Shown: piece after piece, positions 35,126-44,058 of the stretch
How positions within the stretch are numbered: the stretch's first letter is position 1
How the letters are laid out: each line of letters opens with the position of its first letter
Source: Chitinophagaceae bacterium
GTDB taxonomy: Bacteria > Bacteroidota > Bacteroidia > Chitinophagales > Chitinophagaceae
Direction of reading: 5' to 3'
Assembly (NCBI GenBank): GCA_016710745.1
Contig: JADJVB010000005.1
Coordinates: forward strand, 372,001 to 436,000
DNA: 64,000 bases
Made by a program: the position numbers and the translations under genes
The notes under the pieces: model-generated
Database searches by the model: none
What the model saw: the letters and a program-made list of their open reading frames with translations, nothing else
What the model was told of the DNA's origin: nothing

Positions 35126-36979
35126 CTATTTCAGTAGCTCAAAAACAGCCGAAGTATAGGTTTCCAGTTTGAGTTCCTTTATATCATTGATGGTACCGGT
35201 AAGTACATTCTTCATTTTCGAAAACCCTCGGATTCTTTCTCTAAATCTTTCAAAAACAACTGTTTTGCTGTCTTTGGCTGTGTTCATAACAACCATTATG
35301 GTTTGCTTATCATCATACCTGAAGTATACATAAACACCATCCTGTGGCGTAAACTGCATCATTTTTCCCGATGTTATAGCAGATGAATTTTTACGAAAAT
35401 TGGCCAGGGTAGAAATATGGTTCCAAATTTCTTTTTCTTTAACGGTTCTCCCTTCATCTGTAAATTTATTAACATGATCTTGGGTCCAGCCGCCCGGGAA
35501 ATCCTGGCGAACGTAACCGTCGCTTGGGCTTGTAAAGCCCGTCAGGCCCAATTCGCCGCCATAATAAAATTGTGGTATACCGCGGCAGGTTAACAACCAG
35601 TTAATGGCCGATTTGTATTTTTCTACATCTTCCCCAACCACCGAAAAAAACCTGGCCATATCATGGTTATCCAAAAAGATCACGTTGCGCATAGGATCTT
35701 TGTATACAAAATCCTGAGCCAGTATGGTATACAATTTATTTACGCCATCTGTCCAGCCAAAATCCTTGGTCATCGCATCGGTAATTCCCCAAAGGGTTTG
35801 AAAATCGGTCACCGCCTGCAGGTTGCTTTTATAAGGAATAGTATAATTGTTTTGTGCAAAATAGCTTTGGTTGGGCACGCCATGTACCCAGGTTTCGCCA
35901 AACAAGGTAAGTCTGGGATACTCGTTTTCGAGGGCTTTATTACAGCGGTTCATAAATTCCAGGTCGTTGTACGCATAGGTATCAATGCGCCAACCATCGA
36001 TTCCAAATTCTTCCACAGTCCAGATCGCATGTTGAATTAAAAAATTGGCAACAAAAGAATTGTTCTGATTCAAATCGGGCATCTGTGTTACAAACCAGCC
36101 ATCAGCCATAACTTTAAAATCAGCTTTGCTGGCATAGGGATCAAACAGTACCTGATCTTTGTAACTGGTATGTGTGAATGCCGGCCATTGATGCAGCCAA
36201 TCTTTCATCGGCGGATCTAAAACGGTAATATGTTTTATCCCAACATGATTATATACGGCATCCTGGATGATCTTCATCCCCTTTTTATGGACTGCGTCAA
36301 TCAAATTTTGGTAAGCTATATCTCCCCCCAACCTCGGATCAACTTTGTAATGATTGGTAAATGCGTATCCATGCTCCGTACGGTTGTCCATATCATTTTC
36401 AATCACGGGGTTCAGCCACAAAGTGGTAACTCCCAACGATTGCAAATAATCCAGGTGATTTTGAATGCCTTTGAGATCGCCGCCATGGCGATTGAAAACC
36501 GTATCCCTGTTTAAGGATTGATCCCGCATGCCGGGTACCCGATCGTTGCTTTCATCGCCATTACTGAAACGGTCGGGCATGATGAGGTACATAAAATCTT
36601 TTGAGGTTACCCCTTTCGCAAAATCTGTCCCATTTCCCTTACGACGGGCCTTTAACTCAAAAGGTATATCGAAGGGCGAGGACGCTTTATTAACCTTAAT
36701 TTTTACAATACCCGGTTTTGCTGTTGGCGAAATATTGAAGTCGATAAAAACATAATTGGTATTTTCTACCTTTTGAACTTTTATGATCTTTACACCGGGA
36801 TAATTGATTGTAAATCCACCGGCAGCATTGGCAATAGCATCACCGTGTATCATTACCTGCACTGTATTCCACTTCATACCCGTCCACCAGTTAGACGGAT
36901 AACAACTGTATTGGTTGCCCTGAGCAAAAACAAACCCTGTACCCGCCAGTATCAAAATCAATAAATATAATTTCTTCAT
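35126..36979 (-). CDS. susA: GH13 neopullulanase/cyclomaltodextrinase-like, periplasmic
   Basis: Cleaves maltodextrins in the periplasm. Signal peptide (MKKLYLLILILAGTGFVFAQ). An N-terminal beta-sandwich domain (residues about 25-115) of cyclomaltodextrinase type (WWTGMKWNTVQVMIHGDAIANAAGGFTINYPGVKI) precedes the GH13 barrel. Catalytic residues lie in DGWRIDTYAYND (nucleophile), LFGETWVHG (acid) and IFLDNHDMARFF (third Asp). QDAVYNHVG and WLNPVIENDM are conserved regions I and its neighbour. 617 residues. Closest in design to Bacteroides SusA; named by similarity of architecture. It follows the MFS gene by 11 bases, so the two are one operon. Confidence 0.85.
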   Translation of the reverse strand: MKKLYLLILILAGTGFVFAQGNQYSCYPSNWWTGMKWNTVQVMIHGDAIANAAGGFTINYPGVKIIKVQKVENTNYVFIDFNISPTAKPGIVKIKVNKASSPFDIPFELKARRKGNGTDFAKGVTSKDFMYLIMPDRFSNGDESNDRVPGMRDQSLNRDTVFNRHGGDLKGIQNHLDYLQSLGVTTLWLNPVIENDMDNRTEHGYAFTNHYKVDPRLGGDIAYQNLIDAVHKKGMKIIQDAVYNHVGIKHITVLDPPMKDWLHQWPAFTHTSYKDQVLFDPYASKADFKVMADGWFVTQMPDLNQNNSFVANFLIQHAIWTVEEFGIDGWRIDTYAYNDLEFMNRCNKALENEYPRLTLFGETWVHGVPNQSYFAQNNYTIPYKSNLQAVTDFQTLWGITDAMTKDFGWTDGVNKLYTILAQDFVYKDPMRNVIFLDNHDMARFFSVVGEDVEKYKSAINWLLTCRGIPQFYYGGELGLTGFTSPSDGYVRQDFPGGWTQDHVNKFTDEGRTVKEKEIWNHISTLANFRKNSSAITSGKMMQFTPQDGVYVYFRYDDKQTIMVVMNTAKDSKTVVFERFRERIRGFSKMKNVLTGTINDIKELKLETYTSAVFELLK

Positions 36980-36990
36980 AACCGCTTATT

Positions 36991-38355
36991 TTAGACTGCT
37001 GTTTTTTCATCAGTTTTATCGATAACCATAAAATTCATCAGGCCCCCGATCATCATGGATACACCACCAATTACCAAGGCGTAAATACTCTCACCGGCAA
37101 ACAGATTTTTCACAAAGAAACCCAGTATGGCCGCCGACAATATCTGCGGGATCACAATAAAGAAATTAAAAACACCCATATAAAATCCCATTTTCTTCGC
37201 CGGCAATGCACCTGAAAGAATGGCGTATGGCATGGTTAAGGTTGATGCCCAGGCCAGGCCAACACCGATCATGGGTACCAATAACATGTTTGGTGTTTTA
37301 ATGAACAACATGGAAACCAGGCCCGCACCGCCGATCAGCAGGCAGAGCATATGGGTGTACTTTCGTCCTATTTTTTTGGCCAGCATTGGTAATAGAAATG
37401 CAGCGATGGCCGATACGCCGTTGTACACCATAAACATCACCCCTACCCAATCGCCGGCGTCCTGAAATATTTTTGAATCTTTATCCGTGGTGCCAAATGT
37501 ATTCATGGCAATACCCGATGTAGTATATATCCACATGGCAAAAAAAGCGACCCAGGTAAAAAATTGTACAATGGCCAGTTGCAACATGGTTTTGGGCATA
37601 TTAAAAATGCCGGATGTTATTTCCTTAAACCCATTTAAGAATCCTTTGGTTTCTGCTTTTTCTGCCTCCCAGGTTTCCATATTTTCGGGAGGATATTCCT
37701 CGGTGGTAAAAATGGTCCACAACACCGAAACCAGGAATACCACAGCACCGATATAAAAAGAATATTTAACAGAATCGCTGATCACCCCGGGTGCCGCCGT
37801 ATTACTGATGTTCAGATAGTTTGTGAAAAAATAGGGCAATAAAGAAGCTATAACTGCACCCAGCCCTATAAAAAATGTTTGCGCGGCAAAACCGGCTGTA
37901 CGCTGCGAAGTTGGCAATTTGTCGCCAACAAAAGCCCGGAAAGGTTCCATGGAAATATTGATGGAAGCATCCAATACCCATAACAGGGTGGCGGCCATCC
38001 ATAGTACGCTGGACTGTGGCATTAAAAACAGCGCAAGCGCCGAAAGCAGGGCACCGATAAAAAAATAGGGCCGCCTTCTTCCCCATCTTGGATGCCAGGT
38101 GCGGTCACTTAAATAACCAATAACCGGTTGAACCAGCAAACCCGTCATGGGTGCCGCGATCCACAGAAACCCGATCTTGTCAATTTCGGCTCCAAGCGTT
38201 TCAAAAATTCTCGACACGTTGGCATTTTGTAAAGCAAATCCAAATTGGATACCAAAGAAACCAACACTCATATTCATGATCTGCTTTACAGATAAACGTG
38301 GTTTATTTTCTGTTGGCTGTTGAAGTACTTTGTCAACAGATTGATTTTGCGGCAT
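36991..38355 (-). CDS. MFS transporter, maltose/maltodextrin type (SLC45-like)
   Basis: Twelve-helix sugar carrier of the cytoplasmic membrane, probably moving maltose or glucose from periplasm to cytosol. The opening FGIQFGFALQNANVSRIFETLGAEIDKIGFLWIAAPMTGLLVQPVIGYLSDRTWHPRWGRRRPYFFIGAL has the motif D-R-x-x-x-x-W-G-R-R-R-P of the SLC45/sucrose-maltose branch (residues 84-95). Phe/Trp-rich helices follow at about 105, 155, 190, 260, 310, 340, 370, 405 and 430. In this locus it is the only candidate for inner-membrane uptake. Operator 4 lies 28 bases before the start. Confidence 0.87.
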   Translation of the reverse strand: MPQNQSVDKVLQQPTENKPRLSVKQIMNMSVGFFGIQFGFALQNANVSRIFETLGAEIDKIGFLWIAAPMTGLLVQPVIGYLSDRTWHPRWGRRRPYFFIGALLSALALFLMPQSSVLWMAATLLWVLDASINISMEPFRAFVGDKLPTSQRTAGFAAQTFFIGLGAVIASLLPYFFTNYLNISNTAAPGVISDSVKYSFYIGAVVFLVSVLWTIFTTEEYPPENMETWEAEKAETKGFLNGFKEITSGIFNMPKTMLQLAIVQFFTWVAFFAMWIYTTSGIAMNTFGTTDKDSKIFQDAGDWVGVMFMVYNGVSAIAAFLLPMLAKKIGRKYTHMLCLLIGGAGLVSMLFIKTPNMLLVPMIGVGLAWASTLTMPYAILSGALPAKKMGFYMGVFNFFIVIPQILSAAILGFFVKNLFAGESIYALVIGGVSMMIGGLMNFMVIDKTDEKTAV

Positions 38356-38382
38356 GGCAATCGTTTTAGTAATGATAGCAAT

Positions 38383-38399
38383 TGTGTATAAAATACACT
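38383..38399. promoter_or_regulatory. Operator 4 upstream of the MFS/neopullulanase operon
   Basis: TGTGTA-TAAAA-TACACT, one base off the perfect repeat, centred 36 bases before the MFS start. Confidence 0.7.
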
Positions 38400-38459
38400 T
38401 TGCTAAAAATACAATAAAATATTACCCGGCAAAAAAAAATATAATGAACGGCTATTTGT

Positions 38460-39839
38460 TTAAGGGCGGACTTCGTTATAATCATACACGATATAGCCCC
38501 AGGGTTCTATACTGAATGGATGGTTCACATCAACTTTTTCCTTTACACCCATGAAAACATTCAGTGGTTCACCATCAACAGATGCATCGCTGATGGTGAA
38601 TTTTTGCGGTTGTTTAGATAAATTCAGTATAACAACTACTTGATGTCCGTCTTTTTCTCTTTGATAAGCAAAGATTGCTCCGTCGGCAGAACTGATCAAC
38701 CTTTTATACGTAGCGTCGGCCGCCAAACCTGCATTGGATTTACGCAAGCTGAGCAGCGTTTTATAAAACGGGGCCAGATCCATTTCACCGGCCCAGGGAA
38801 TGGTGTCTTTTACAAAAAACTTTAGTCGCTTTTTGTTCATGTCTTCCTGTCCGTTATAAATCAGTGGTACACTCTGGTACATGGTTTGACATAATACGGC
38901 AAAGGCTTTGTAAGCCTCCCCATACTTTTCAAACTCGGTACCATTCCAACTGTTCTCATCATGATTGGATGTGAAGTACACCCTGATGGCATCCTTTGGG
39001 AAGCGGGTAATGTCTACATTCAAGGCAGAGTCAAATTGCGACAATGATTTTTCACCAGCGTATAATTCTTTCATCCGGTGCATATTGCCCCAGGCATAGG
39101 TTGCATCAAAGCCCGCTTCATGCAATTCGGGCTTTTCGCCTTCCGCAAGCATGAATACCTGTTTAACTTTTTTTAACGCAGTAATACAGTCCTTCCAGAA
39201 ATCAGCCGGCACTTCCTCGGCCACATCACACCTGAATCCGTCGATATCCGTTTCTGTTAACCAGAATTTCATCGCGGCGACCATACTGTCCCGTAACTCC
39301 CTATTGTTGTAATCGAGTTTACGAACATCTGTCCAATCGAACGGTGCAATAAAATTCCCGGTAGAATCCTTTGCATAAAATTGCGGATGGGTTTTTATCC
39401 ACCCATTGTCAGGAGCCGAATGATTAGCCACCCAATCCGTGATCACTTTAAATCCCAGGGCATGCGCCTTTTTTACAAAAGCTTTCCAGTCGTCCATGGT
39501 TCCATAATCGGGATTAAAGCCTTTATAGTCTTTAACTGCGTAGTAGCTGCCCAGATCCGCTTCGGTCATTTTTCTGCCTTCCAGTCCAATGGGCGTAATG
39601 GGCATGAACCAAAGTACGTCAACACCCATATCCTTTAATCGGGGTAAGGCTTTTTCAAAGGCTGTAATGGTTCCCTCCTTTGTAAACTGGCGAAGATTCA
39701 CTTCGTAAATATTGGTTTGTGCACTCCAGGCCGGATGCCCACCATCTTCTACAATGGTTTTCTCATTTTTTTGTTCGTTACAACCTACTGTAAATACTAA
39801 CGCAAGAAATACGAAATGGTGAGACAATTTATTTTTCAT
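38460..39839 (-). CDS. GH13 alpha-amylase lipoprotein
   Basis: Signal peptide with lipobox (LVFTVGCNEQ), so lipid-anchored in periplasm or outer membrane. The barrel begins IYEVNLRQFTKEGTITAFEKALPRLKDMGVDVLWFMPITPIG (region typical of alpha-amylases without separate N-domain). The catalytic residues are in DGFRCDVAEEVP (nucleophile Asp), FMLAEGEKPEL (acid Glu) and FTSNHDENSW (third Asp). VITDWVANHSA is conserved region I. 459 residues with a short C-terminal beta-domain. Separate transcription unit with only a half operator upstream (39890-39906). Expected to shorten maltodextrins. Confidence 0.87.
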   Translation of the reverse strand: MKNKLSHHFVFLALVFTVGCNEQKNEKTIVEDGGHPAWSAQTNIYEVNLRQFTKEGTITAFEKALPRLKDMGVDVLWFMPITPIGLEGRKMTEADLGSYYAVKDYKGFNPDYGTMDDWKAFVKKAHALGFKVITDWVANHSAPDNGWIKTHPQFYAKDSTGNFIAPFDWTDVRKLDYNNRELRDSMVAAMKFWLTETDIDGFRCDVAEEVPADFWKDCITALKKVKQVFMLAEGEKPELHEAGFDATYAWGNMHRMKELYAGEKSLSQFDSALNVDITRFPKDAIRVYFTSNHDENSWNGTEFEKYGEAYKAFAVLCQTMYQSVPLIYNGQEDMNKKRLKFFVKDTIPWAGEMDLAPFYKTLLSLRKSNAGLAADATYKRLISSADGAIFAYQREKDGHQVVVILNLSKQPQKFTISDASVDGEPLNVFMGVKEKVDVNHPFSIEPWGYIVYDYNEVRP

Positions 39840-39889
39840 ACAGCCGATTTTTGCGAAAGATAATAAATTATGTTACTCAAATAAATCAA

Positions 39890-39906
39890 TGTGTACGATT
39901 GTGCAT
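39890..39906. promoter_or_regulatory. Possible degenerate operator upstream of the GH13 lipoprotein
   Basis: One half-site TGTGTA is perfect, but the other half reads GTGCAT and does not match. Location (51 bases before the start of a starch gene) is the main argument. Confidence 0.25.
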
Positions 39907-39933
39907 GAATATACAGTTCTCTGGATAACGGCA

Positions 39934-40944
39934 TTAAACAAAATTTAATCCCAGGCCAGACCAATCGTTATACACGATCTTACCGAAATCGAATTGAACA
40001 CCTTTCGCCGAATCTTCTGCCAAAAGCAATGGCCCGTCCATATCTACATAATCGAGCATGGGCGCCAGTTGCGCAATAGCGGCCGTACCGATCGAACTTT
40101 CATTCATACAACCCACCATAACTTTCAGGCCCAATTCCTTTGCCCGGCTTATCATTCTACGTGCGGGTGTGATACCACTGCATTTAGTGAGCTTAATATT
40201 GATGCCATGAAAATGATGCAGGCATTTCTCCACATCGGCTTCGGCTACACAGCTTTCATCAGCAATCAACGGCAAAGTTGATCTTTCAAATAAAACCTTC
40301 ATCCCCTCCCAATCATCTTTTGCCAAAGGTTGTTCTATAAACTCCACGCCCAAATCTTTTAAAACGGGAATTTTCTGTAACGCCTGTTCCAGGGTCCAGC
40401 CCGCATTGGCGTCCACCCGCAATATCGCATCAGTATGTTTGCGCAATTCGGCTACCCTTTCCAGATCGCCTTCCACGCCCACTTTAATTTTATAAATGGG
40501 CCAGGGTTTCTCTTTCAATCTGGCAACCATATTTTCAACAGTATCGATGGCGATGGTATAATCGGTTAATGGCGCCGCTGTTATATCCAGAGCCCACAAA
40601 TCGTGTAATTGCTTTTTCTTGAGCTTACCGTAGATATCCCAACCGGCCATATCCAATGCACAAACCAAAAACGGATTGGCCGGAAACAAATGATGCAGGT
40701 AATGCCAATACCTTTCGGGATCGGAGAAGGCAAATTTTTCGACGAATATTTTTTTTCGCTCGAGGTCTTCCACCATTTTTTCTACCGTAATATCGTAGTA
40801 GCTGATGGCCGGTGCTTCGCCGTATCCTTTGATGCCCATAAAATCCAGTTCAACAACCAGGCTGGGTTGATGCGTTTTGGTTCCTTTTGAAATAGTGAAG
40901 GGATGGCGGAATGGAAGGTTGTATATTTTGTACCGGACTTTCAT
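39934..40944 (-). CDS. L-Ala-D/L-Glu (dipeptide) epimerase, enolase superfamily
   Basis: Epimerises the second residue of dipeptides, typically L-Ala-D-Glu from recycled murein. Enolase-superfamily residues are visible: Lys-x-Lys in IYKIKVGVE (near 164), metal ligands in LRVDANAGWT (Asp), EFIEQPLAKDD (Glu) and LIADESCVAE (Asp), and the opposite-face Lys in INIKLTKCSGI. DMDGPLLLAED near the end is typical of the dipeptide epimerase group. 336 residues, no signal peptide. It is placed inside the starch region but has no obvious role in it. No TGTGTA repeat lies upstream. Confidence 0.87.
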   Translation of the reverse strand: MKVRYKIYNLPFRHPFTISKGTKTHQPSLVVELDFMGIKGYGEAPAISYYDITVEKMVEDLERKKIFVEKFAFSDPERYWHYLHHLFPANPFLVCALDMAGWDIYGKLKKKQLHDLWALDITAAPLTDYTIAIDTVENMVARLKEKPWPIYKIKVGVEGDLERVAELRKHTDAILRVDANAGWTLEQALQKIPVLKDLGVEFIEQPLAKDDWEGMKVLFERSTLPLIADESCVAEADVEKCLHHFHGINIKLTKCSGITPARRMISRAKELGLKVMVGCMNESSIGTAAIAQLAPMLDYVDMDGPLLLAEDSAKGVQFDFGKIVYNDWSGLGLNFV

Positions 40945-41052
40945 AGTTGCGCGTTTGTGTTTCAGCCTGTCATGTAATTTCCTGAATTTACGATGAAAAA
41001 AACCTCCCTTGTTTTACAACAGATGTCTCGTACCTCGCCATGACAGGACTAC

Positions 41053-43734
41053 TCATCGCCCGCTTTTTTCGATATAACTTTTCAGTTCCGCATTGAAACT
41101 GTCTTCCTTCAACAGGTCTTCGAGGCAAATATGCATTCTGTAATTCCAGTAATGCTCGGCTTCTGCAGGATTATTGATTCTTTCTTCATTGGGATCCTCA
41201 CGGCGGATCTCTCCATCCATACCCATCAGGTCCTGTAACTGAAAAATACTCCACATCGCCGGCGAATACAGGTGTTGCAGTATAATTTCCTTATTGATCC
41301 AGGGCTCACAATAAACCGGTGGCTCCCCCTCCTGCCCCATCAACTGCTTATAAAAATGTTTTATTTTGAAATTATCTTCTTCCCACCAGCCACGTACGGT
41401 ACTCATGTCGTGTGTAGATGGTGAAACCACGCTCAAATACGGTGCATCTTTGGGATGAAAAAATTCGAAACCTGTCTTCTTGGGCATTCGTTGAATCTCC
41501 AGGCTCAAAATACCCAGTTGTTCCATTACCTCCGGAACACATTGCGGCACCATGCCCAGGTCTTCGCCACATACCAGCATATTGGTATTGCTTTTGAGCC
41601 CGGGCAGTTTTTTCATCGCTTCTTTTTTCCAAAGATCTTCCTGGCGATGATAAAAATAATCGATGTACAAAGCCCGCAATTCTTTTTGAGAATGGCTATC
41701 CAGATTTTTGAAAGAGAAAGTTTCTTCCATGGAAATCCGGAAATGAAATTCCTGACCGCTTGAATTTTCAACTTCAAAAAAAATCACGTTCGCGATCAGA
41801 TCGTACAGTCCCTGTTTAACTTTGTTATCAAAAACGGTATCGGTTTTAAAAAAGGTCTCTACCTGCCGCTGGGTTTTGAATTTCTCCTTTAGTTTATATC
41901 CGTTGAAAAAATGTTTTTTAACGGCATCTTTCCGGTCGGCAAATATTTCTATCAGAATAGAATCGGTAATATAAGGTTCGGTATACCGGCTTCGTTCGAA
42001 TGATATCTTTTTAGCAAACAACTCATTGATGGAAACCGGAATTGCCGGTACAAACCGCCCCAGGATACCTTCAACAGCATGAGCAGGTATGCTCCATATC
42101 CTGAAAAATCCCAGTATATGATCGATGCGGAAGGCATCGAAATAGTTACTCATCTGATCAAATCTTTTTCGCCACCAGGTAAAATTATCCTGCTGCATAG
42201 CATCCCAGTTATAGGTGGGAAAGCCCCAGTTTTGCCCTTTTGCTGTAAACGCATCCGGCGGCGCACCGGCCTGTTCGTTCATATGGTACAAATCAGGTTC
42301 CACCCAGGCATCGGCACTGTTTCGGCAAATACCAATGGGAATATCGCCCTTAATGACCACCCCGTTCCTATGTGCATAATCAGTTGCCGTTTTTAACTGC
42401 AGGTGCAAATGGTATTGCGTAAAATAATGCAGGGCTATTTCGTCGTAATGTTTTTCGAGTGGACTAACCAGCTGCTGAATTTCACTCTCATGAAAAACGG
42501 CATTGGTTTTCCAGGTATTGAAATCGGCGGTTTTATATTTGTCTCTCAAATAAGAAAAAGCGGCGTACGGTTCAAGCCAGTGACGGTTCAGTTCGAAAAA
42601 ACTCATAAAAGAAAGATCATCCCGGAAACTGTTTTTTTGCAACTGGTACAATTCCCGTATGGCGGCCAATTTTACTTTCATCACCTCCTCATAGTCGAGT
42701 TTGGGAAGTTTATTCAGTTGTTTCTGTTTGGCCGAAAGGGCTTTCACCACCGAAACATGCGCAGTACCGGCCACGGTTTCGAGATTGATGAGCATGGGAT
42801 GCAGCGCAAATGCCGATATAGCCGAATAGGGGTACGAGTCTTTCCAGGTAAACGTTGCTGTAGTATCATTCACGGGCAGCAACTGTATCATTTTAATCCC
42901 CGTATTTTTTGCCCAGTTTATGAGCAGCTTCAGATCGGTGAATTCACCGGTACCAAAACTTTTGTTGCTGCGCAGGCTGAACACCGGAATAGCCACACCG
43001 GCAGCTTTCCAGTTTACATTATTCAATTTTGCAAAACCATCGTGAACAACCGTAAATACATCTTTACCGTCTTCATTTAACAATATCCGGTTACTGCCCT
43101 CTTCAAACCGCACGAACTTTTTGTCGGTGATGTTGTAAATTCCATATTTGTACATAACCGGAAAAACAATATTGGCTAAGTTGACGCGGATTGTCCACCA
43201 GGTATCACATTTTGTAAGCAACAAAACGTTCTCCTTATCCCAGTCGTTTAACACAGCCGACGATCCGCTTAAACAAATAACCTCATCCTCTTTCAGTAAC
43301 GGGGCCTTGATGTTGAATTCATGAGTAGCGGGCTTTACCGTCTTTTTTGCCGGAAGTTTTTTTTCTGCTTTTCGTTTCAATAATACATCGGTAAACGGCG
43401 ACGTAAAAAAAGCATTTTCAAATTCGCCGGCAAAATTCCAAAAATCATACAAAACGATCCTGGAAGCGTTGATGCTGCCTAAGTCCACGATACGGTCGTC
43501 GCCAAATTCGGCAATCATTTCACCCACTGCCGGCTGCAATAGGTATTTATAGCAAATAGGTTGTGTGAACTCTTTTTCGGCAACTTCAATACTGCCATGC
43601 CAAAGTTGATCGTTAAGATAGGTTAAAGCAAAGGCCTTTGTATAATCGCCATCGCCCAATGTGGGTATATTACCGGAAACATGAAGGGTTTGACCAAATT
43701 TGGTCGAATATCTTAAATAAAAATGTAAAATCAT
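41053..43734 (-). CDS. malQ: 4-alpha-glucanotransferase (amylomaltase, GH77) with N-terminal CBM20 modules
   Basis: Cytoplasmic enzyme that transfers glucan segments between maltodextrins and frees glucose. Two CBM20-type starch-binding modules come first (LRYSTKFGQTLHVSGNIPTLGDGDYTKAFAL...LWHGSIEV; ICLSGSSAVLNDWDKENVLLLTK). The GH77 barrel then has ILPVNDTTAT, FRIDHILGFFRIWSIP (nucleophile Asp), MLVCGEDLGMVPQCVPEVM (acid Glu) and VVSPSTHDMSTVRGWWEED (third Asp). 893 residues, as in plant DPE2-like and bacterial CBM20-GH77 proteins. No signal peptide. Confidence 0.92.
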   Translation of the reverse strand: MILHFYLRYSTKFGQTLHVSGNIPTLGDGDYTKAFALTYLNDQLWHGSIEVAEKEFTQPICYKYLLQPAVGEMIAEFGDDRIVDLGSINASRIVLYDFWNFAGEFENAFFTSPFTDVLLKRKAEKKLPAKKTVKPATHEFNIKAPLLKEDEVICLSGSSAVLNDWDKENVLLLTKCDTWWTIRVNLANIVFPVMYKYGIYNITDKKFVRFEEGSNRILLNEDGKDVFTVVHDGFAKLNNVNWKAAGVAIPVFSLRSNKSFGTGEFTDLKLLINWAKNTGIKMIQLLPVNDTTATFTWKDSYPYSAISAFALHPMLINLETVAGTAHVSVVKALSAKQKQLNKLPKLDYEEVMKVKLAAIRELYQLQKNSFRDDLSFMSFFELNRHWLEPYAAFSYLRDKYKTADFNTWKTNAVFHESEIQQLVSPLEKHYDEIALHYFTQYHLHLQLKTATDYAHRNGVVIKGDIPIGICRNSADAWVEPDLYHMNEQAGAPPDAFTAKGQNWGFPTYNWDAMQQDNFTWWRKRFDQMSNYFDAFRIDHILGFFRIWSIPAHAVEGILGRFVPAIPVSINELFAKKISFERSRYTEPYITDSILIEIFADRKDAVKKHFFNGYKLKEKFKTQRQVETFFKTDTVFDNKVKQGLYDLIANVIFFEVENSSGQEFHFRISMEETFSFKNLDSHSQKELRALYIDYFYHRQEDLWKKEAMKKLPGLKSNTNMLVCGEDLGMVPQCVPEVMEQLGILSLEIQRMPKKTGFEFFHPKDAPYLSVVSPSTHDMSTVRGWWEEDNFKIKHFYKQLMGQEGEPPVYCEPWINKEIILQHLYSPAMWSIFQLQDLMGMDGEIRREDPNEERINNPAEAEHYWNYRMHICLEDLLKEDSFNAELKSYIEKSGR

Positions 43735-43825
43735 CCAAAAGGGTTAAGAATCGGCAATATACCACTTTACCGAAAAATATTAAACATCAAATCTAAAAAT
43801 TACGGTCAATAAAAAACTTCTGCCC

Positions 43826-43833
43826 TATATTTG
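43826..43833 (+). promoter_or_regulatory. -7 promoter box of a 53-aa protein gene
   Basis: TATATTTG is an exact TAnnTTTG match, 10 bases before the ATG at 43844. A transcript from it would have a leader of only a few bases. Confidence 0.55.
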
Positions 43834-43843
43834 CAAAAAATTA

Positions 43844-44005
43844 ATGATGGAAACAACCAAAAAGAAGACCGGCTTATACTGGATTTTATTTTTACTCTCT
43901 GTTGCTGTTTTTTTCGGCGTTTTATTTTCGCCCGTGGGCAATTATTGCAGTATGGTTTTGCCTTTTAACTGTACGCTTTTAGCCATGGCGCTTGATTTGA
44001 TGTAA
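43844..44005 (+). CDS. Small membrane protein, 53 residues
   Basis: The frame reads MMETTKKKTGLYWILFLLSV, then AVFFGVLFSPVGNYCSMVLPF, and ends at 44005. It has a basic N-terminus, one clear membrane helix (residues about 12-30), two cysteines and a short hydrophobic tail. A perfect -7 box precedes it and no other gene claims the strand. It sits alone between malQ and the Omp85-like gene, opposite in strand to both. Function unknown; homologues cannot be checked here. Confidence 0.6.
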   Translation: MMETTKKKTGLYWILFLLSVAVFFGVLFSPVGNYCSMVLPFNCTLLAMALDLM

Positions 44006-44058
44006 TCGCCTGCCATTGATATTTGCCCGCCATTCGCATACCAACGAATGGCTTTTAT

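Noticed and set aside
42403..43080. 225-codon plus-strand open frame inside malQ
   Set aside because: It is antisense to the conserved GH77 region; composition is that of a shadow frame.
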